A stretch of DNA of 64,000 nucleotides from Salinicoccus sediminis. GTDB taxonomy: Bacteria; Bacillota; Bacilli; Staphylococcales; Salinicoccaceae. Positions within the stretch are counted from its first letter, which is position 1; each line of letters starts with the position of its first letter. The position numbers were made by a program, and so were the translations under genes. The notes under the pieces were generated by a model that saw only the letters and a program-made list of their open reading frames with translations, did no database searches and was not told the DNA's origin. Below, one piece after another: positions 28,586 to 37,343 of the stretch. The stretch covers positions 372,001-436,000 of the forward strand of contig NZ_LAYZ01000001.1 in the NCBI RefSeq assembly GCF_000986795.1. The letters run 5' to 3'.

Positions 28586-28693
28586 TGATAGTGCAATAGG
28601 CATTATTATACAGCTGAGGCGTATTAAGACTTAATACATTTGTCTTCTCTGAGTAATTTGCATATTGAATATCGTCTTTGGAGGATTTAATTA
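28586..28693 (+). promoter_or_regulatory. Long 5' leader of the cold-shock gene with palindrome
   Basis: Untranslated leader of roughly 100 nt containing the perfect palindrome GTATTAAG-A-CTTAATAC (28621-28637) and GGAGG at 28680-28684. Long structured leaders in csp genes act as RNA thermosensors; here this is inferred from the layout. Confidence 0.5.
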
Positions 28694-28894
28694 ATGAAAC
28701 AAGGTACAGTAAAATGGTTCAACGCAGAAAAAGGTTTCGGCTTCATCGAAATTGAAGGCGAAAACGACGTATTCGTTCACTTCTCAGCTATCAACCAAGA
28801 GGGCTACAAATCCCTCGAGGAAGGTCAATCAGTTGAATTTGAAGTAGTTGAAGGCGACCGCGGCCCACAAGCTGCAAACGTTGTTAAACTATAA
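28694..28894 (+). CDS. cspA: Cold-shock protein (CspA family)
   Basis: 66-residue single OB-fold protein that binds single-stranded RNA and DNA and melts RNA structure. RNP1 is KGFGFIEI and RNP2 is VFVHFSAI. Its place next to lysA and convergent with the DAP operon matches the S. aureus cspA locus. GGAGG precedes the ATG by nine bases. Confidence 0.96.
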   Translation: MKQGTVKWFNAEKGFGFIEIEGENDVFVHFSAINQEGYKSLEEGQSVEFEVVEGDRGPQAANVVKL

Positions 28895-28930
28895 TATAAA
28901 TCATTTAAATGTAAATTGATTTGTATCATC

Positions 28931-28970
28931 AAAACCTCCCGGACATTTTGTCCGGGAGGTTTTCTTTTAA
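28931..28970. terminator. Bidirectional terminator between cspA and lysA
   Basis: AAAACCTCCCGGACA and its complement pair across a four-base loop, with T-rich flanks on both strands. Confidence 0.92.
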
Positions 28971-28980
28971 TTAATCGAAT

Positions 28981-30243
28981 TTATAATACGTCGTTCTCTA
29001 TAAGCTGCCCAAGCGTCTGTCTCCGGATGACCGGCCGTGTTTCCTGATCATCCACAAATACGACTGCGGGCTTTGCCATCTGGTTATAGTTGGATGCCAT
29101 GGAATAATGATAGGCACCCGTAGTTTTCACCGCCAGCAGGTCTCCCCGTTTCAAATCGGCGGGTACGGCCAGATGTTTACCTATGATGTCGCCGGATTCA
29201 CACAGCTTGCCGACTACATTCGCTTCGGTGTCACCACCCTCTGTTCTGTTTACAGGGATTACTTCATATTGTGCATCGTACAGCGGCGTCCTGAGGTGAT
29301 CACTCATCCCGCCGTCAATGGATACATATTTGGTGATACCCGGTATCTCTTTGATTACACCGACTTCATAAACAGTCGTGCCGGCTTCGGCTATGATGGA
29401 CCTTCCAGGCTCTATCATCACATGGGGCAGGGGATAACCATACTTTTCTGCCAATCTTTTCAGTTTACCGGTAATGCTTCTGAATCCCGATTCAATCGGA
29501 AAGCGTCTGTCGTCTTCAACGTACTTTACACCGTAGCCTCCGCCCATATTCAGCACTTCTATATCCAATGATGAATCCGAAAGCCACGAGTAGACAGCCT
29601 CCAGTGCATTGAGGAAGGGAGATTCGGTGGAAAGCTGGCTTCCCAGGTGATAATGGATACCCCTGAAGTTCAGATGGCGGCTTTCTTTGATGGCATCTAC
29701 TGCTTCGAGAGCTGAACCATTATGTATTGAAAGTCCGAATTTACTGTCTTCCTGGCCGGTCTGGATGAATTCATGTGTGTCCACATCCACTCCGGGATTG
29801 ATCCGCAGCAGCACATCGATCTTTCCAGTTGCAATGCTGTCAATCAATGCAACTTCATCGAGGGCGTCCACTACAATAAGGCCAATCCCTGAAGCAAGGG
29901 CATATTCCACTTCCTGTGCTGTCTTATTATTCCCGTGGAAATGGATATCCCGGGCGTTGAATCCCGCTTTGAGTGCTGTATAGAGTTCGCCCTGGGAGAC
30001 TACGTCAAGTTTCATCTTTTCCTCGGCAAGGAGTTTTACCATCTGGACAGACGTAAATGCTTTGGACGCATACGAAATGGAATAGTCAAGACCAGCCTCC
30101 TCAAGCACCCGGTGATATTTCCTGCACTGGCTTCTGATCATATTCTCATCGTATACGAAAAGAGGAGTGCCGTATTCGCGTGCGATGCCTGTTAAACCAT
30201 TCCCGTTTACAGACAGTTCATTATTGATGTATTCCAGTGTCAT
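28981..30243 (-). CDS. lysA: Diaminopimelate decarboxylase
   Basis: Last step of lysine synthesis: meso-DAP to L-lysine, PLP-dependent. 420 residues; Schiff-base lysine in ISYASKAFTS, glycine loop MGGGYGVKY, and CESGDIIGK holding the active-site cysteine. Last gene of the eight-gene lysine operon. Its start lies 23 bases inside the preceding alanine racemase-like gene, with AAGGTGA upstream. Confidence 0.97.
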   Translation of the reverse strand: MTLEYINNELSVNGNGLTGIAREYGTPLFVYDENMIRSQCRKYHRVLEEAGLDYSISYASKAFTSVQMVKLLAEEKMKLDVVSQGELYTALKAGFNARDIHFHGNNKTAQEVEYALASGIGLIVVDALDEVALIDSIATGKIDVLLRINPGVDVDTHEFIQTGQEDSKFGLSIHNGSALEAVDAIKESRHLNFRGIHYHLGSQLSTESPFLNALEAVYSWLSDSSLDIEVLNMGGGYGVKYVEDDRRFPIESGFRSITGKLKRLAEKYGYPLPHVMIEPGRSIIAEAGTTVYEVGVIKEIPGITKYVSIDGGMSDHLRTPLYDAQYEVIPVNRTEGGDTEANVVGKLCESGDIIGKHLAVPADLKRGDLLAVKTTGAYHYSMASNYNQMAKPAVVFVDDQETRPVIRRQTLGQLIENDVL

Positions 30244-31309
30244 TTAAAATCACCTTTTCCAAAGAATGATAATTCAATGCGCCCAGTTGTTCGGAGTTGG
30301 CCCCGACACCTTTAGCCGTGAATTCATCGATTCTCATTTCATTGCTGTATAATACCACTTCATCACTTAGAGAGACTGCACCGTCGATTTCTACAATCAT
30401 ATGACTCATCATCAGGGATTTTATCGGATATCTTCTGCCGCCTATCATGCAGTCGAATGCCGCACGCTTCCTTAACAGGCCGTCACCGTAGCCGATATCG
30501 ACGACAGCGATCCTCCTGTCTCCGTCCGGTTCATATGACCCGCCGTAGCCGCATTTCTGATCCGATCTGATATTTCTTATCTGTACAATTTCCGCCTTCA
30601 GTTCAAGACTTTGGATAAAATCCGTTTCAGGGAGACTGTAGTAGGGGCGAGAGCCGTAAAGACTGATGCCGAGCCTCAGATGGGTATGCCCATCCAAAAT
30701 ACCGTCGCGGGCAAAGCTTGCGCTGTTCTGGGAGTGTACAATATCAAAGTTATATCCTGATCTGCCCAACGTTTCCAGAAGGCCAAGCCACATGCCACGC
30801 TCAATTTCATATTCATCCATTTCCAGTTCATCGGCATACCCAAAATGTGTCCATATCCCTTTGATATGCATCTGCTCAGCCGGTTCAAGGGTTTTCTGAT
30901 GTTCCATCACTTCCACCATGCCAGGTGCATCTTCGAACCCGGACCGGTTGAAAAGTCCTGCAAACTCCAGGTGCACATTGATGCCGGCGAGTGCTTCATG
31001 GTGTTCATAATAATATTCCAGAGAGGGCAGTGTGATATGAAGTTCATATTCACGCACCGCTTCGAGATCCCTGACCGGATTCATCATGAATATCAAAGCC
31101 CTTGGTACGTATGAACGGATATGCCTGGCTTCGTCCAGAGAAGTGGTGGCGAAGGAACGGATACCCGCTTCCCAAAAAGCCCTGACAGCAAATTCCAATC
31201 CGTAGTTATATGCATTGTTCTTTACAACAGCGATAACATCCCTGCCGCCGGCGGAATGTTTTGCTGTTTCAATGAATTGTTCTCTGTCGATTGTGAGTAT
31301 TCCACCCAT
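30221..31309 (-). CDS. alr2: Alanine racemase-like protein (Alr2)
   Basis: PLP enzyme of the fold III alanine racemase family, 362 residues. PLP lysine in AVVKNNAYNYGL, second catalytic tyrosine in KCGYGGSY, and VDIGYGDGL near the cofactor phosphate. In S. aureus the same position is held by a second alr-type gene. Its substrate is unsettled; the operon suggests a role near DAP/lysine or D-alanine supply (inference). I place the start at ATG 31309 because AAGGAA suits it; a GTG at 31318 abuts that site. Confidence 0.85.
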   Translation of the reverse strand: MGGILTIDREQFIETAKHSAGGRDVIAVVKNNAYNYGLEFAVRAFWEAGIRSFATTSLDEARHIRSYVPRALIFMMNPVRDLEAVREYELHITLPSLEYYYEHHEALAGINVHLEFAGLFNRSGFEDAPGMVEVMEHQKTLEPAEQMHIKGIWTHFGYADELEMDEYEIERGMWLGLLETLGRSGYNFDIVHSQNSASFARDGILDGHTHLRLGISLYGSRPYYSLPETDFIQSLELKAEIVQIRNIRSDQKCGYGGSYEPDGDRRIAVVDIGYGDGLLRKRAAFDCMIGGRRYPIKSLMMSHMIVEIDGAVSLSDEVVLYSNEMRIDEFTAKGVGANSEQLGALNYHSLEKVILNDTGIHQ

Positions 31310-31323
31310 CTGAAGCACTTCCT

Positions 31324-32460
31324 TTACAGATTGTTTAATATGGATTCGTAGTAGTCCGCCACATCCACGAGCACTTTTTCATCAAAGTTGAATGTAGATG
31401 TATGCAGACTCCCTGTATATCCTTTATCTTCGTTCCTGCTTCCGAAAAACACAAAATAGGAGGGGGCGAGTTTATTATAGAAACTGAAATCCTCCCCGAA
31501 AAGATAGGGCTTGTCCTTATCGACAGCTTCCATCTTCAAATTCCCCAAAGCTTCGTCCACCGTACTTCTGAGTGATGCGTCATTCATCACCGGCGGATAG
31601 CCTTCATTGAATGTCACGTTTACTTCTGCACCAAAAAGAGTTCCCGCCGTTTCAGCCAGCAGCTGCAGCCGGTCTTTTATCACTTTAAGATCTTCAGGTA
31701 CATAAGTTCTGATTGTACCTTCGAGATAGCCCCGGCTTGCAACCGTGTTTATCGCTTCCCCCGCAGTCATATTACCTATATGGACGATGTTCCTGTTGAG
31801 TCCGTCCAGATGGAAATGCTGCAGCTGTGAAATCTGGGTCGACAGGTGCATCAGCACTTCTACGGCCGATATACCCTGATGCTTTGAAGCGACATGGCTG
31901 GATTCACCGGCTATATGGAAACGGTATTCAGTGGCGCTTGCTGTGATGGATCCGTCCCTGAGCATGACTTTCCCCTCATCTTCATCCGGCATAAGGTGGA
32001 TGCCAAAAACGGCTTCCACTTCCCCCCTGGGCGTCCAGGATCTGAGCAGCTGATCCGCCCCGGCAGCCGTTTCTTCGGACGGCTGGAATATGAAGACAAC
32101 ATTATGGGGGAGGGCCCCTCTTTCCTTTAAAATCCTGCACCTCTTCACAAAGAGCATCAGGGCTGTGGTATGGCCGTCATGGCCGCATGCATGCATACTG
32201 TTGTCAGTCCTGCTCCTGAATTCCACATCATTCTCTTCATGGATGGGCAGTGCATCAATGTCCGCCCTGAAGGCGAATGTACGGTCTGAATTCCCGTCCA
32301 TATATGCAACGACCCCTGTCTCCAGGGGGCGTTCATATGGAATATTCAATTCATCGAGGAATCTGATGATATGTGCCGTTGTCTGAACTTCTTCCATGCT
32401 TGTTTCCGGAATCTGATGCAGCAGCCTCCGGTGGGTGACTGCAAAATCAAGATCAGTCAT
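31324..32460 (-). CDS. dapL: N-acetyl-diaminopimelate deacetylase (M20 family)
   Basis: Metal-dependent deacetylase of 378 residues that removes the acetyl group of N-acetyl-LL-DAP in the acetylase branch of lysine synthesis. Motifs: HACGHDGHT (metal ligands), [10 protein letters not shown] with the catalytic glutamate, and GEDFSFY. The presence of DapD (tetrahydrodipicolinate acetyltransferase) next door supports this over a general hippurate hydrolase, the name often given. Its start lies inside the end of dapD by eight bases. Symbol dapL follows S. aureus usage. Confidence 0.87.
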   Translation of the reverse strand: MTDLDFAVTHRRLLHQIPETSMEEVQTTAHIIRFLDELNIPYERPLETGVVAYMDGNSDRTFAFRADIDALPIHEENDVEFRSRTDNSMHACGHDGHTTALMLFVKRCRILKERGALPHNVVFIFQPSEETAAGADQLLRSWTPRGEVEAVFGIHLMPDEDEGKVMLRDGSITASATEYRFHIAGESSHVASKHQGISAVEVLMHLSTQISQLQHFHLDGLNRNIVHIGNMTAGEAINTVASRGYLEGTIRTYVPEDLKVIKDRLQLLAETAGTLFGAEVNVTFNEGYPPVMNDASLRSTVDEALGNLKMEAVDKDKPYLFGEDFSFYNKLAPSYFVFFGSRNEDKGYTGSLHTSTFNFDEKVLVDVADYYESILNNL

Positions 32461-33169
32461 TTAATTTCCTCAATGCTGAGACGATTTCACGTTTCGAACT
32501 GTCAACATCCTGGGACTGCTTGATCACTTTGGCCGGTGTACCTGCAACTACCGCGCCGGCAGGTACATCATCAGTGACAATTGCGCCCGCAGCAACGATG
32601 GCACCTGCACCGACTCTGACACCTTCCAGAATTACTGCATTTGCACCAATCAGAACATCGTCTTCGATGACTACAGGGGAGGCACTCGGCGGTTCAATGA
32701 CGCCTGCAAGGACGGCACCTGCACCGACATGTACATTCTTGCCGGTGACTGCACGTCCACCGAGGGATGCATTCATATCGACCATTGTACCTTCTCCGAC
32801 GATTGCGCCGATGTTTATCGTTGCACCCATCATGACGACCGCACCGTCTTCGACCACAGCATTTTCACGGATGAAAGCCCCGGGCTCGACACGTGCATTT
32901 GTCGCTGAGAGATCTTTCAATGGAATTGCTGAATTCCTTCTGTCCATTTCTATTTCCACATCTTCAATGATATCTTCATTAGTATCCTGGAAAACTTTCC
33001 AGTCTGCATAATCTCCGAAAACTGTTTTGGAATTTTCACTGCCGAACACTTTCAGTGTATCAGGGAAGGTGACACCTTCAAAATTACCATTTACATAGAC
33101 CTTCACCGGTGTCACCTTGTGCGCATCGCTGATATACTGGATGATTTCCTCTGCTGTAAAGTTTTCCAT
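32453..33169 (-). CDS. dapD: Tetrahydrodipicolinate N-acetyltransferase
   Basis: Acetylates tetrahydrodipicolinate, 238 residues. Most of the protein is a left-handed beta helix of hexapeptide repeats ([59 protein letters not shown]). ATG 33169 follows GAGGAGAG, giving the usual start [18 protein letters not shown]; earlier in-frame starts lie inside dapB. Confidence 0.96.
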   Translation of the reverse strand: MENFTAEEIIQYISDAHKVTPVKVYVNGNFEGVTFPDTLKVFGSENSKTVFGDYADWKVFQDTNEDIIEDVEIEMDRRNSAIPLKDLSATNARVEPGAFIRENAVVEDGAVVMMGATINIGAIVGEGTMVDMNASLGGRAVTGKNVHVGAGAVLAGVIEPPSASPVVIEDDVLIGANAVILEGVRVGAGAIVAAGAIVTDDVPAGAVVAGTPAKVIKQSQDVDSSKREIVSALRKLND

Positions 33170-33173
33170 TGTA

Positions 33174-33905
33174 CTATCTCTCCTCGAATAAATTATTGTA
33201 GTCATAAAATCCATCTGAATGCTTTATCAGTTCATTTGCCGCTTTCAGGGCGCCATTTGAAAATATTTCTTTTGACTGCGCCTGATGCCTGATTTCAATC
33301 ACTTCATCATCTTTTGCAAAAATAACATCATGAGTGCCGACAATCGAACCGCCCCGGATTGCACTGACACCTATCTCTTCAGGTTTTCTCTTTTCGTGGA
33401 CACTGGACCTGTCATAGACAGGATAGCTGCCATCACGATGGTCCATTGCAGTATCCAGAAGTTTCACCAGTGTGCCACTCGGTGCATCCACTTTCCTGTT
33501 GTGATGGCGTTCTACCATTTCAAGATCGAATTCATCCAGCATCGACAGGGCTTTTTTCAGCACCTCGTTCATGACATGGACACCGTAGCTCATATTGGCA
33601 CTGAAGAATACCGGTGTATCGGTGCTTTTTTTCTTCAGGCTGTCGATGATCTTTTCTTTCTCACCGGTCGTGGCGATGACGAGCGGTGTTTTCACTTCAT
33701 CTTCAAGCAGGGGCAGTATGAGATCCGGATGTGAAAAATCAATTGCCACATCGGCATCCGCGGCGTCAATCGATTCGAACGCAGCATAGGGTACATCCCG
33801 TTCTTTGTCCCTTAAAATGACACCGGTAATTTCATGGCCCTCCTCTTCGGCAAGTCTCGCTGTAATCCTGTTCATTGTGCCGTAGCCTATGAGAAGAATC
33901 TTCAT
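33174..33905 (-). CDS. dapB: 4-hydroxy-tetrahydrodipicolinate reductase
   Basis: NAD(P)H-dependent reductase of lysine/DAP synthesis, 243 residues. N-terminal nucleotide fold LIGYGTMNR, then ATTGEKEK, the catalytic [14 protein letters not shown] segment, and C-terminal [14 protein letters not shown]. It overlaps dapA by four bases and is four bases from dapD. Confidence 0.96.
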   Translation of the reverse strand: MKILLIGYGTMNRITARLAEEEGHEITGVILRDKERDVPYAAFESIDAADADVAIDFSHPDLILPLLEDEVKTPLVIATTGEKEKIIDSLKKKSTDTPVFFSANMSYGVHVMNEVLKKALSMLDEFDLEMVERHHNRKVDAPSGTLVKLLDTAMDHRDGSYPVYDRSSVHEKRKPEEIGVSAIRGGSIVGTHDVIFAKDDEVIEIRHQAQSKEIFSNGALKAANELIKHSDGFYDYNNLFEER

Positions 33906-34795
33906 ACGAGCGTTCCCTCCCTGAACTGTCTGAGCGTTTCGATGACTTCATCCAGTGCATCGTTCTCGAGTGGGATGAGAGGCAGTCTCAGTTCGTTGTT
34001 CCCGTATCCGAGCTCTGCAGTCATGGCCTTGACCGGAATTGGGTTTACATCAACCTGTACTGCACTGATCATCGGCATTACGCGGTTGAATCTGTCCTGT
34101 GCCGACGCATCGCCATTCTGAATCCGTTCATAGACATCCTGCAGTTCGCCGGGGATGATGTTGCCAACCACTGAGATGAGTCCTTTGCCGCCCAGTTTCA
34201 CGAAATCATGCATATTATCGTCATTGCCGCTGTAGAGCACAAAATCCTGATTTTCTGTAAGCGCCAGGACCTCCCTGGTATATTCAAGGTCTCCCACCGC
34301 ATCTTTCAGGGCGACGATGTTCCTGTGAGCGCTCAGCTCACGCACTGTTTCCGGCTCAATTGTCATGCCGGTTCTTCCCGGTACATTGTACAGTACAGCC
34401 GGCAGCTCTGTATTATCAGCAATCGCCGTGAAGTGGCGTACCAGCCCCCGCTGGTTGCTTTTGTTGTAGTAGGGGGTGATGAGCATGATTGCGTCCGCAC
34501 CGATTTTTTCAGCGTATTTCGTCAGTTCGATGGAAGCGCTCGTCGAATTCGTGCCGGTTCCGGCGATGACAGGGACACGGCCGTCTACAGTCTCTACACC
34601 GACACGGAGCAGTTCCCGGATTTCCTCCGCCCGTAAAGTGGGGGATTCTCCGGTCGTGCCGTTGATGATGAGTGCCTGCGCATCATTTTCAATCAAATAC
34701 TCAATATGATTCCTGAATGCCCCGTAGTCGATTACGTCATTTCGGAACGGCGTAGTCATTGCAACTCCAATACCTTCGAAAATTACAGTATTCAT
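33902..34795 (-). CDS. dapA: 4-hydroxy-tetrahydrodipicolinate synthase
   Basis: Condenses pyruvate with aspartate semialdehyde. 297 residues of TIM-barrel type; Schiff-base lysine in NIVALKDAVGD, proton-relay tyrosine in LYNVPGRTG, and NGTTGESPTL near the N-terminus. Fourth step of the pathway and third gene of the operon. Confidence 0.97.
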   Translation of the reverse strand: MNTVIFEGIGVAMTTPFRNDVIDYGAFRNHIEYLIENDAQALIINGTTGESPTLRAEEIRELLRVGVETVDGRVPVIAGTGTNSTSASIELTKYAEKIGADAIMLITPYYNKSNQRGLVRHFTAIADNTELPAVLYNVPGRTGMTIEPETVRELSAHRNIVALKDAVGDLEYTREVLALTENQDFVLYSGNDDNMHDFVKLGGKGLISVVGNIIPGELQDVYERIQNGDASAQDRFNRVMPMISAVQVDVNPIPVKAMTAELGYGNNELRLPLIPLENDALDEVIETLRQFREGTLV

Positions 34796-34801
34796 ACTGA
34801 A

Positions 34802-35782
34802 TTACTCCCTTTCCATAATTTGTTTGAGAATCTGGACTGAATTCTGTGCGGCGCCTTTCAGTATATTATCCGCAGTGCACCATACATGGAATGTATTCTC
34901 TAAGGAATCATCCCGTCTGACCCGGCCGACAAACACTTCCGATCTTCCCGTAGACTCAAGAGGCGTTGGATACTCGTTGTTTTCAGGGTTGTCCACAAGC
35001 GTGATATGAGGGATATTCCTGAATGCATCCCTTACTTCTTCCTCCGTTGCATCATTTTCAAGAGTCACGTTCATATGGACACTGTGAGAGTTCGATACCG
35101 GAACCCTGACACAAGTGGCCGACACCGCGAGGTCCGGCAGCTCAAGTATCTTTCTGGTTTCATCAATCATCTTCTGTTCTTCTTTTGTATAGCCATTTTC
35201 AAGAAACACATCGATGTGCGGAAGTACATTGTCATGGATCGGGTGGGGGTAGGTCGTCGGTGCTTTCCCCCTGGCGCCTTCTTCGAGATCCCTGAGGCCG
35301 CCGGAACCTGAGCCTGATACTGCCTGATAAGTTGTATAATTGACACGTTTCAGACCAAATTGTTCCTTTAAGGGCTGGAGTGCCACAACGGATTGTATCG
35401 TTGAACAGTTCGGATTCGCGATGATCTTCCTGCCAAGCTTAGGGGCATTTATCTCAGGCACTATCAGGTCGATATCCTCATGCATCCGCCACTGGCTGGA
35501 GTTGTCGATGACGATTGAGCCGTTCTCTTCAAACAGTGGGGCAAACTGCCTGCTCGTGGAGCCTCCGGCACTCATCACTACATAATCGAACCCCTGTTTC
35601 GGCGTTTCTTCAGTCAGTTCCCGTACTGTCAGCTCTTCACCCATAACCTGAAGGCTCTTTCCGGCTGAACGGGCTGAGGACAGCAGCGTGAGTTCATCCG
35701 CCTTGATACCATACTGCTCAAACATCTCGATCATTTTTGTTCCGACAACACCTGTTGCTCCTACAATCGCTACTTTCACCAT
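34802..35782 (-). CDS. asd: Aspartate-semialdehyde dehydrogenase
   Basis: Reduces aspartyl phosphate to aspartate semialdehyde, feeding lysine, threonine and methionine synthesis. 326 residues from ATG 35782, preferred over 35788 because AGGAGG lies nine bases upstream. N-terminal GATGVVGTKM binds NADP; active-site Cys in ANPNCSTIQ, and the histidine region SNSHSVHMNV. Confidence 0.97.
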   Translation of the reverse strand: MVKVAIVGATGVVGTKMIEMFEQYGIKADELTLLSSARSAGKSLQVMGEELTVRELTEETPKQGFDYVVMSAGGSTSRQFAPLFEENGSIVIDNSSQWRMHEDIDLIVPEINAPKLGRKIIANPNCSTIQSVVALQPLKEQFGLKRVNYTTYQAVSGSGSGGLRDLEEGARGKAPTTYPHPIHDNVLPHIDVFLENGYTKEEQKMIDETRKILELPDLAVSATCVRVPVSNSHSVHMNVTLENDATEEEVRDAFRNIPHITLVDNPENNEYPTPLESTGRSEVFVGRVRRDDSLENTFHVWCTADNILKGAAQNSVQILKQIMERE

Positions 35783-35800
35783 TAACATTCTCCTCCTGAT

Positions 35801-37003
35801 TTATAGATCAAATGCGGCGGCAAGTGATTCCACTGCACCTTTACCATGTTCTTTATCAACGACATAGGAAATGCTGATCTCGGATGTCGTTGTCTGATAA
35901 AACCTGATGCCTGAGTCATTAAGTGCCATGAAAGCTGTCGAGGCAACACCAGACATGTCCCGCATCCCCGAACCGATGATGGAGACCTTGCAATACCCCG
36001 TCTCCATTGTCAGCGACATGTCAGGGTGAAACAGCCTTGTCTCAGCGAATATCTGATCCAGACGGACCGATTCAGCATCCTTCACTGTAAATGACAACTG
36101 GAAGCCTTTACTCCCTGACATCTGTGAAATCATATCCACATTGATGGATTCCTCATCGAATTTCTTAAAGAGATCGAAAATCAGCGTCGATTCAGCACGC
36201 GGTTCAAAAATAGTTGCATGGATGATATCTTCATCCAAAGCGGCGCCGATCACCGCTTTCCTTTCGAGCACTTTGGTCTCCTGCATAATCCATGTTCCTT
36301 CCTCTTCCGATAATGTTTTTCCCAGATACAGCGGGATGGAATGGTTCTTCGCAATCTCGATACTCCGTGTTTCCAGGACTCCCGCACCGAGAGCGCTCAT
36401 TTCCATCATCTCATCGTAGGAAATGCTGTAAATCCGTTTTGCCTGTTCATATACTCTCGGATCTGTTGCGTAGACACCGTCGACGTCCGTATAGATTTCG
36501 CAGGGCATCCCGCAGCTTGCTGCAATTGCCACTGCAGTAGTATCGGAGCCGCCGCGCCCCAGGGCTGTGATTTCATTCTGTTCGTTGACTCCCTGGAATC
36601 CCGCGACAACCAGTACATCGTTTTCCTGCAGTGCACTTAGCAGACACGCTTTGTCCACCCCTGATATCCTGCTTTTCATATGGCTGCCGAACGTTTTGAT
36701 GCCTGCCTGGAAGCCTGTCATCGCCTTTGTCTTTACACCAAGATTCTCAAGCACTATCGAAAGATAGGAGATCGTCTGCTGCTCACCGGTTGTGACGAGA
36801 AGGGCAATATGATCGTCTTTCGGGGCGGGGGAGAGGCTTTTCACATTGGAAAGCAGTTCGTCCGTCGTCCCGCCCATCGCGCTGACTACAACAATGAGTT
36901 TCTCGCCCAGAATTGCCCGGTCCCTGAGGGATACGGCAATTTCTCTGATCTTATCAAAATCTCCAACTGAAGTACCTCCAAATTTCAAAACACTGTTTTC
37001 CAT
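35801..37003 (-). CDS. lysC: Aspartate kinase
   Basis: First enzyme of the aspartate pathway, 400 residues. N-terminal KFGGTSVGD kinase motif, GRGGSDTTAVA, and two C-terminal ACT domains (about 265-400) that bind the feedback amino acid. AGGAGG lies just upstream of ATG 37003. It is the first gene of the operon and sits below a lysine riboswitch, so both its activity and its transcription are likely controlled by lysine. Confidence 0.96.
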   Translation of the reverse strand: MENSVLKFGGTSVGDFDKIREIAVSLRDRAILGEKLIVVVSAMGGTTDELLSNVKSLSPAPKDDHIALLVTTGEQQTISYLSIVLENLGVKTKAMTGFQAGIKTFGSHMKSRISGVDKACLLSALQENDVLVVAGFQGVNEQNEITALGRGGSDTTAVAIAASCGMPCEIYTDVDGVYATDPRVYEQAKRIYSISYDEMMEMSALGAGVLETRSIEIAKNHSIPLYLGKTLSEEEGTWIMQETKVLERKAVIGAALDEDIIHATIFEPRAESTLIFDLFKKFDEESINVDMISQMSGSKGFQLSFTVKDAESVRLDQIFAETRLFHPDMSLTMETGYCKVSIIGSGMRDMSGVASTAFMALNDSGIRFYQTTTSEISISYVVDKEHGKGAVESLAAAFDL

Positions 37004-37035
37004 ATGTCCTCCTGTAATAGAAGGCACTCACTCAA

Positions 37036-37253
37036 TAAAAAAACAAGCCCGGCGGAATGCCGGACTTGTTCTGAATTTATCTACAAGTGATGCACTCCAT
37101 TATTCAAAAAATAATGACAAACCTGTAGCTCTTAACCACCAGATCCAACGGAACCCTGCTGCAACAGGAAACCATTTCGGCATCGCACCCTTTCACACGC
37201 TCCAGTTCGCAGACTGTCAAAAGCGGTTACTGATGATTGATGCGCCTCATCCA
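37036..37253 (-). promoter_or_regulatory. Lysine riboswitch (L box) with terminator
   Basis: Leader of lysC on the minus strand. Conserved aptamer pieces can be read in order: GATGAGGCGCATCA, CAGTAACC, GTGAAAGGGTGCGATGCCGAA, and TTGGATCTGG. It ends in the terminator AACAAGTCCGGC/GCCGGGCTTGTT followed by T7 (37037-37070 on the plus strand). With lysine bound, the terminator should form and shut the operon off. Confidence 0.93.
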
Positions 37254-37278
37254 TATTTGCTATTTAATTATAAATGTC

Positions 37279-37307
37279 ATTATACATACAACTCATGGTT
37301 CTGTAAA
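37279..37307 (-). promoter_or_regulatory. Promoter of the lysine operon
   Basis: On the minus strand TTTACA (37302-37307) and TATAAT (37279-37284) with a 17-bp spacer, about 25 bp before the aptamer. Confidence 0.85.
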
Positions 37308-37343
37308 CTCATTTGTTGAAATTTTGTATAATAGTCTAAAAAC

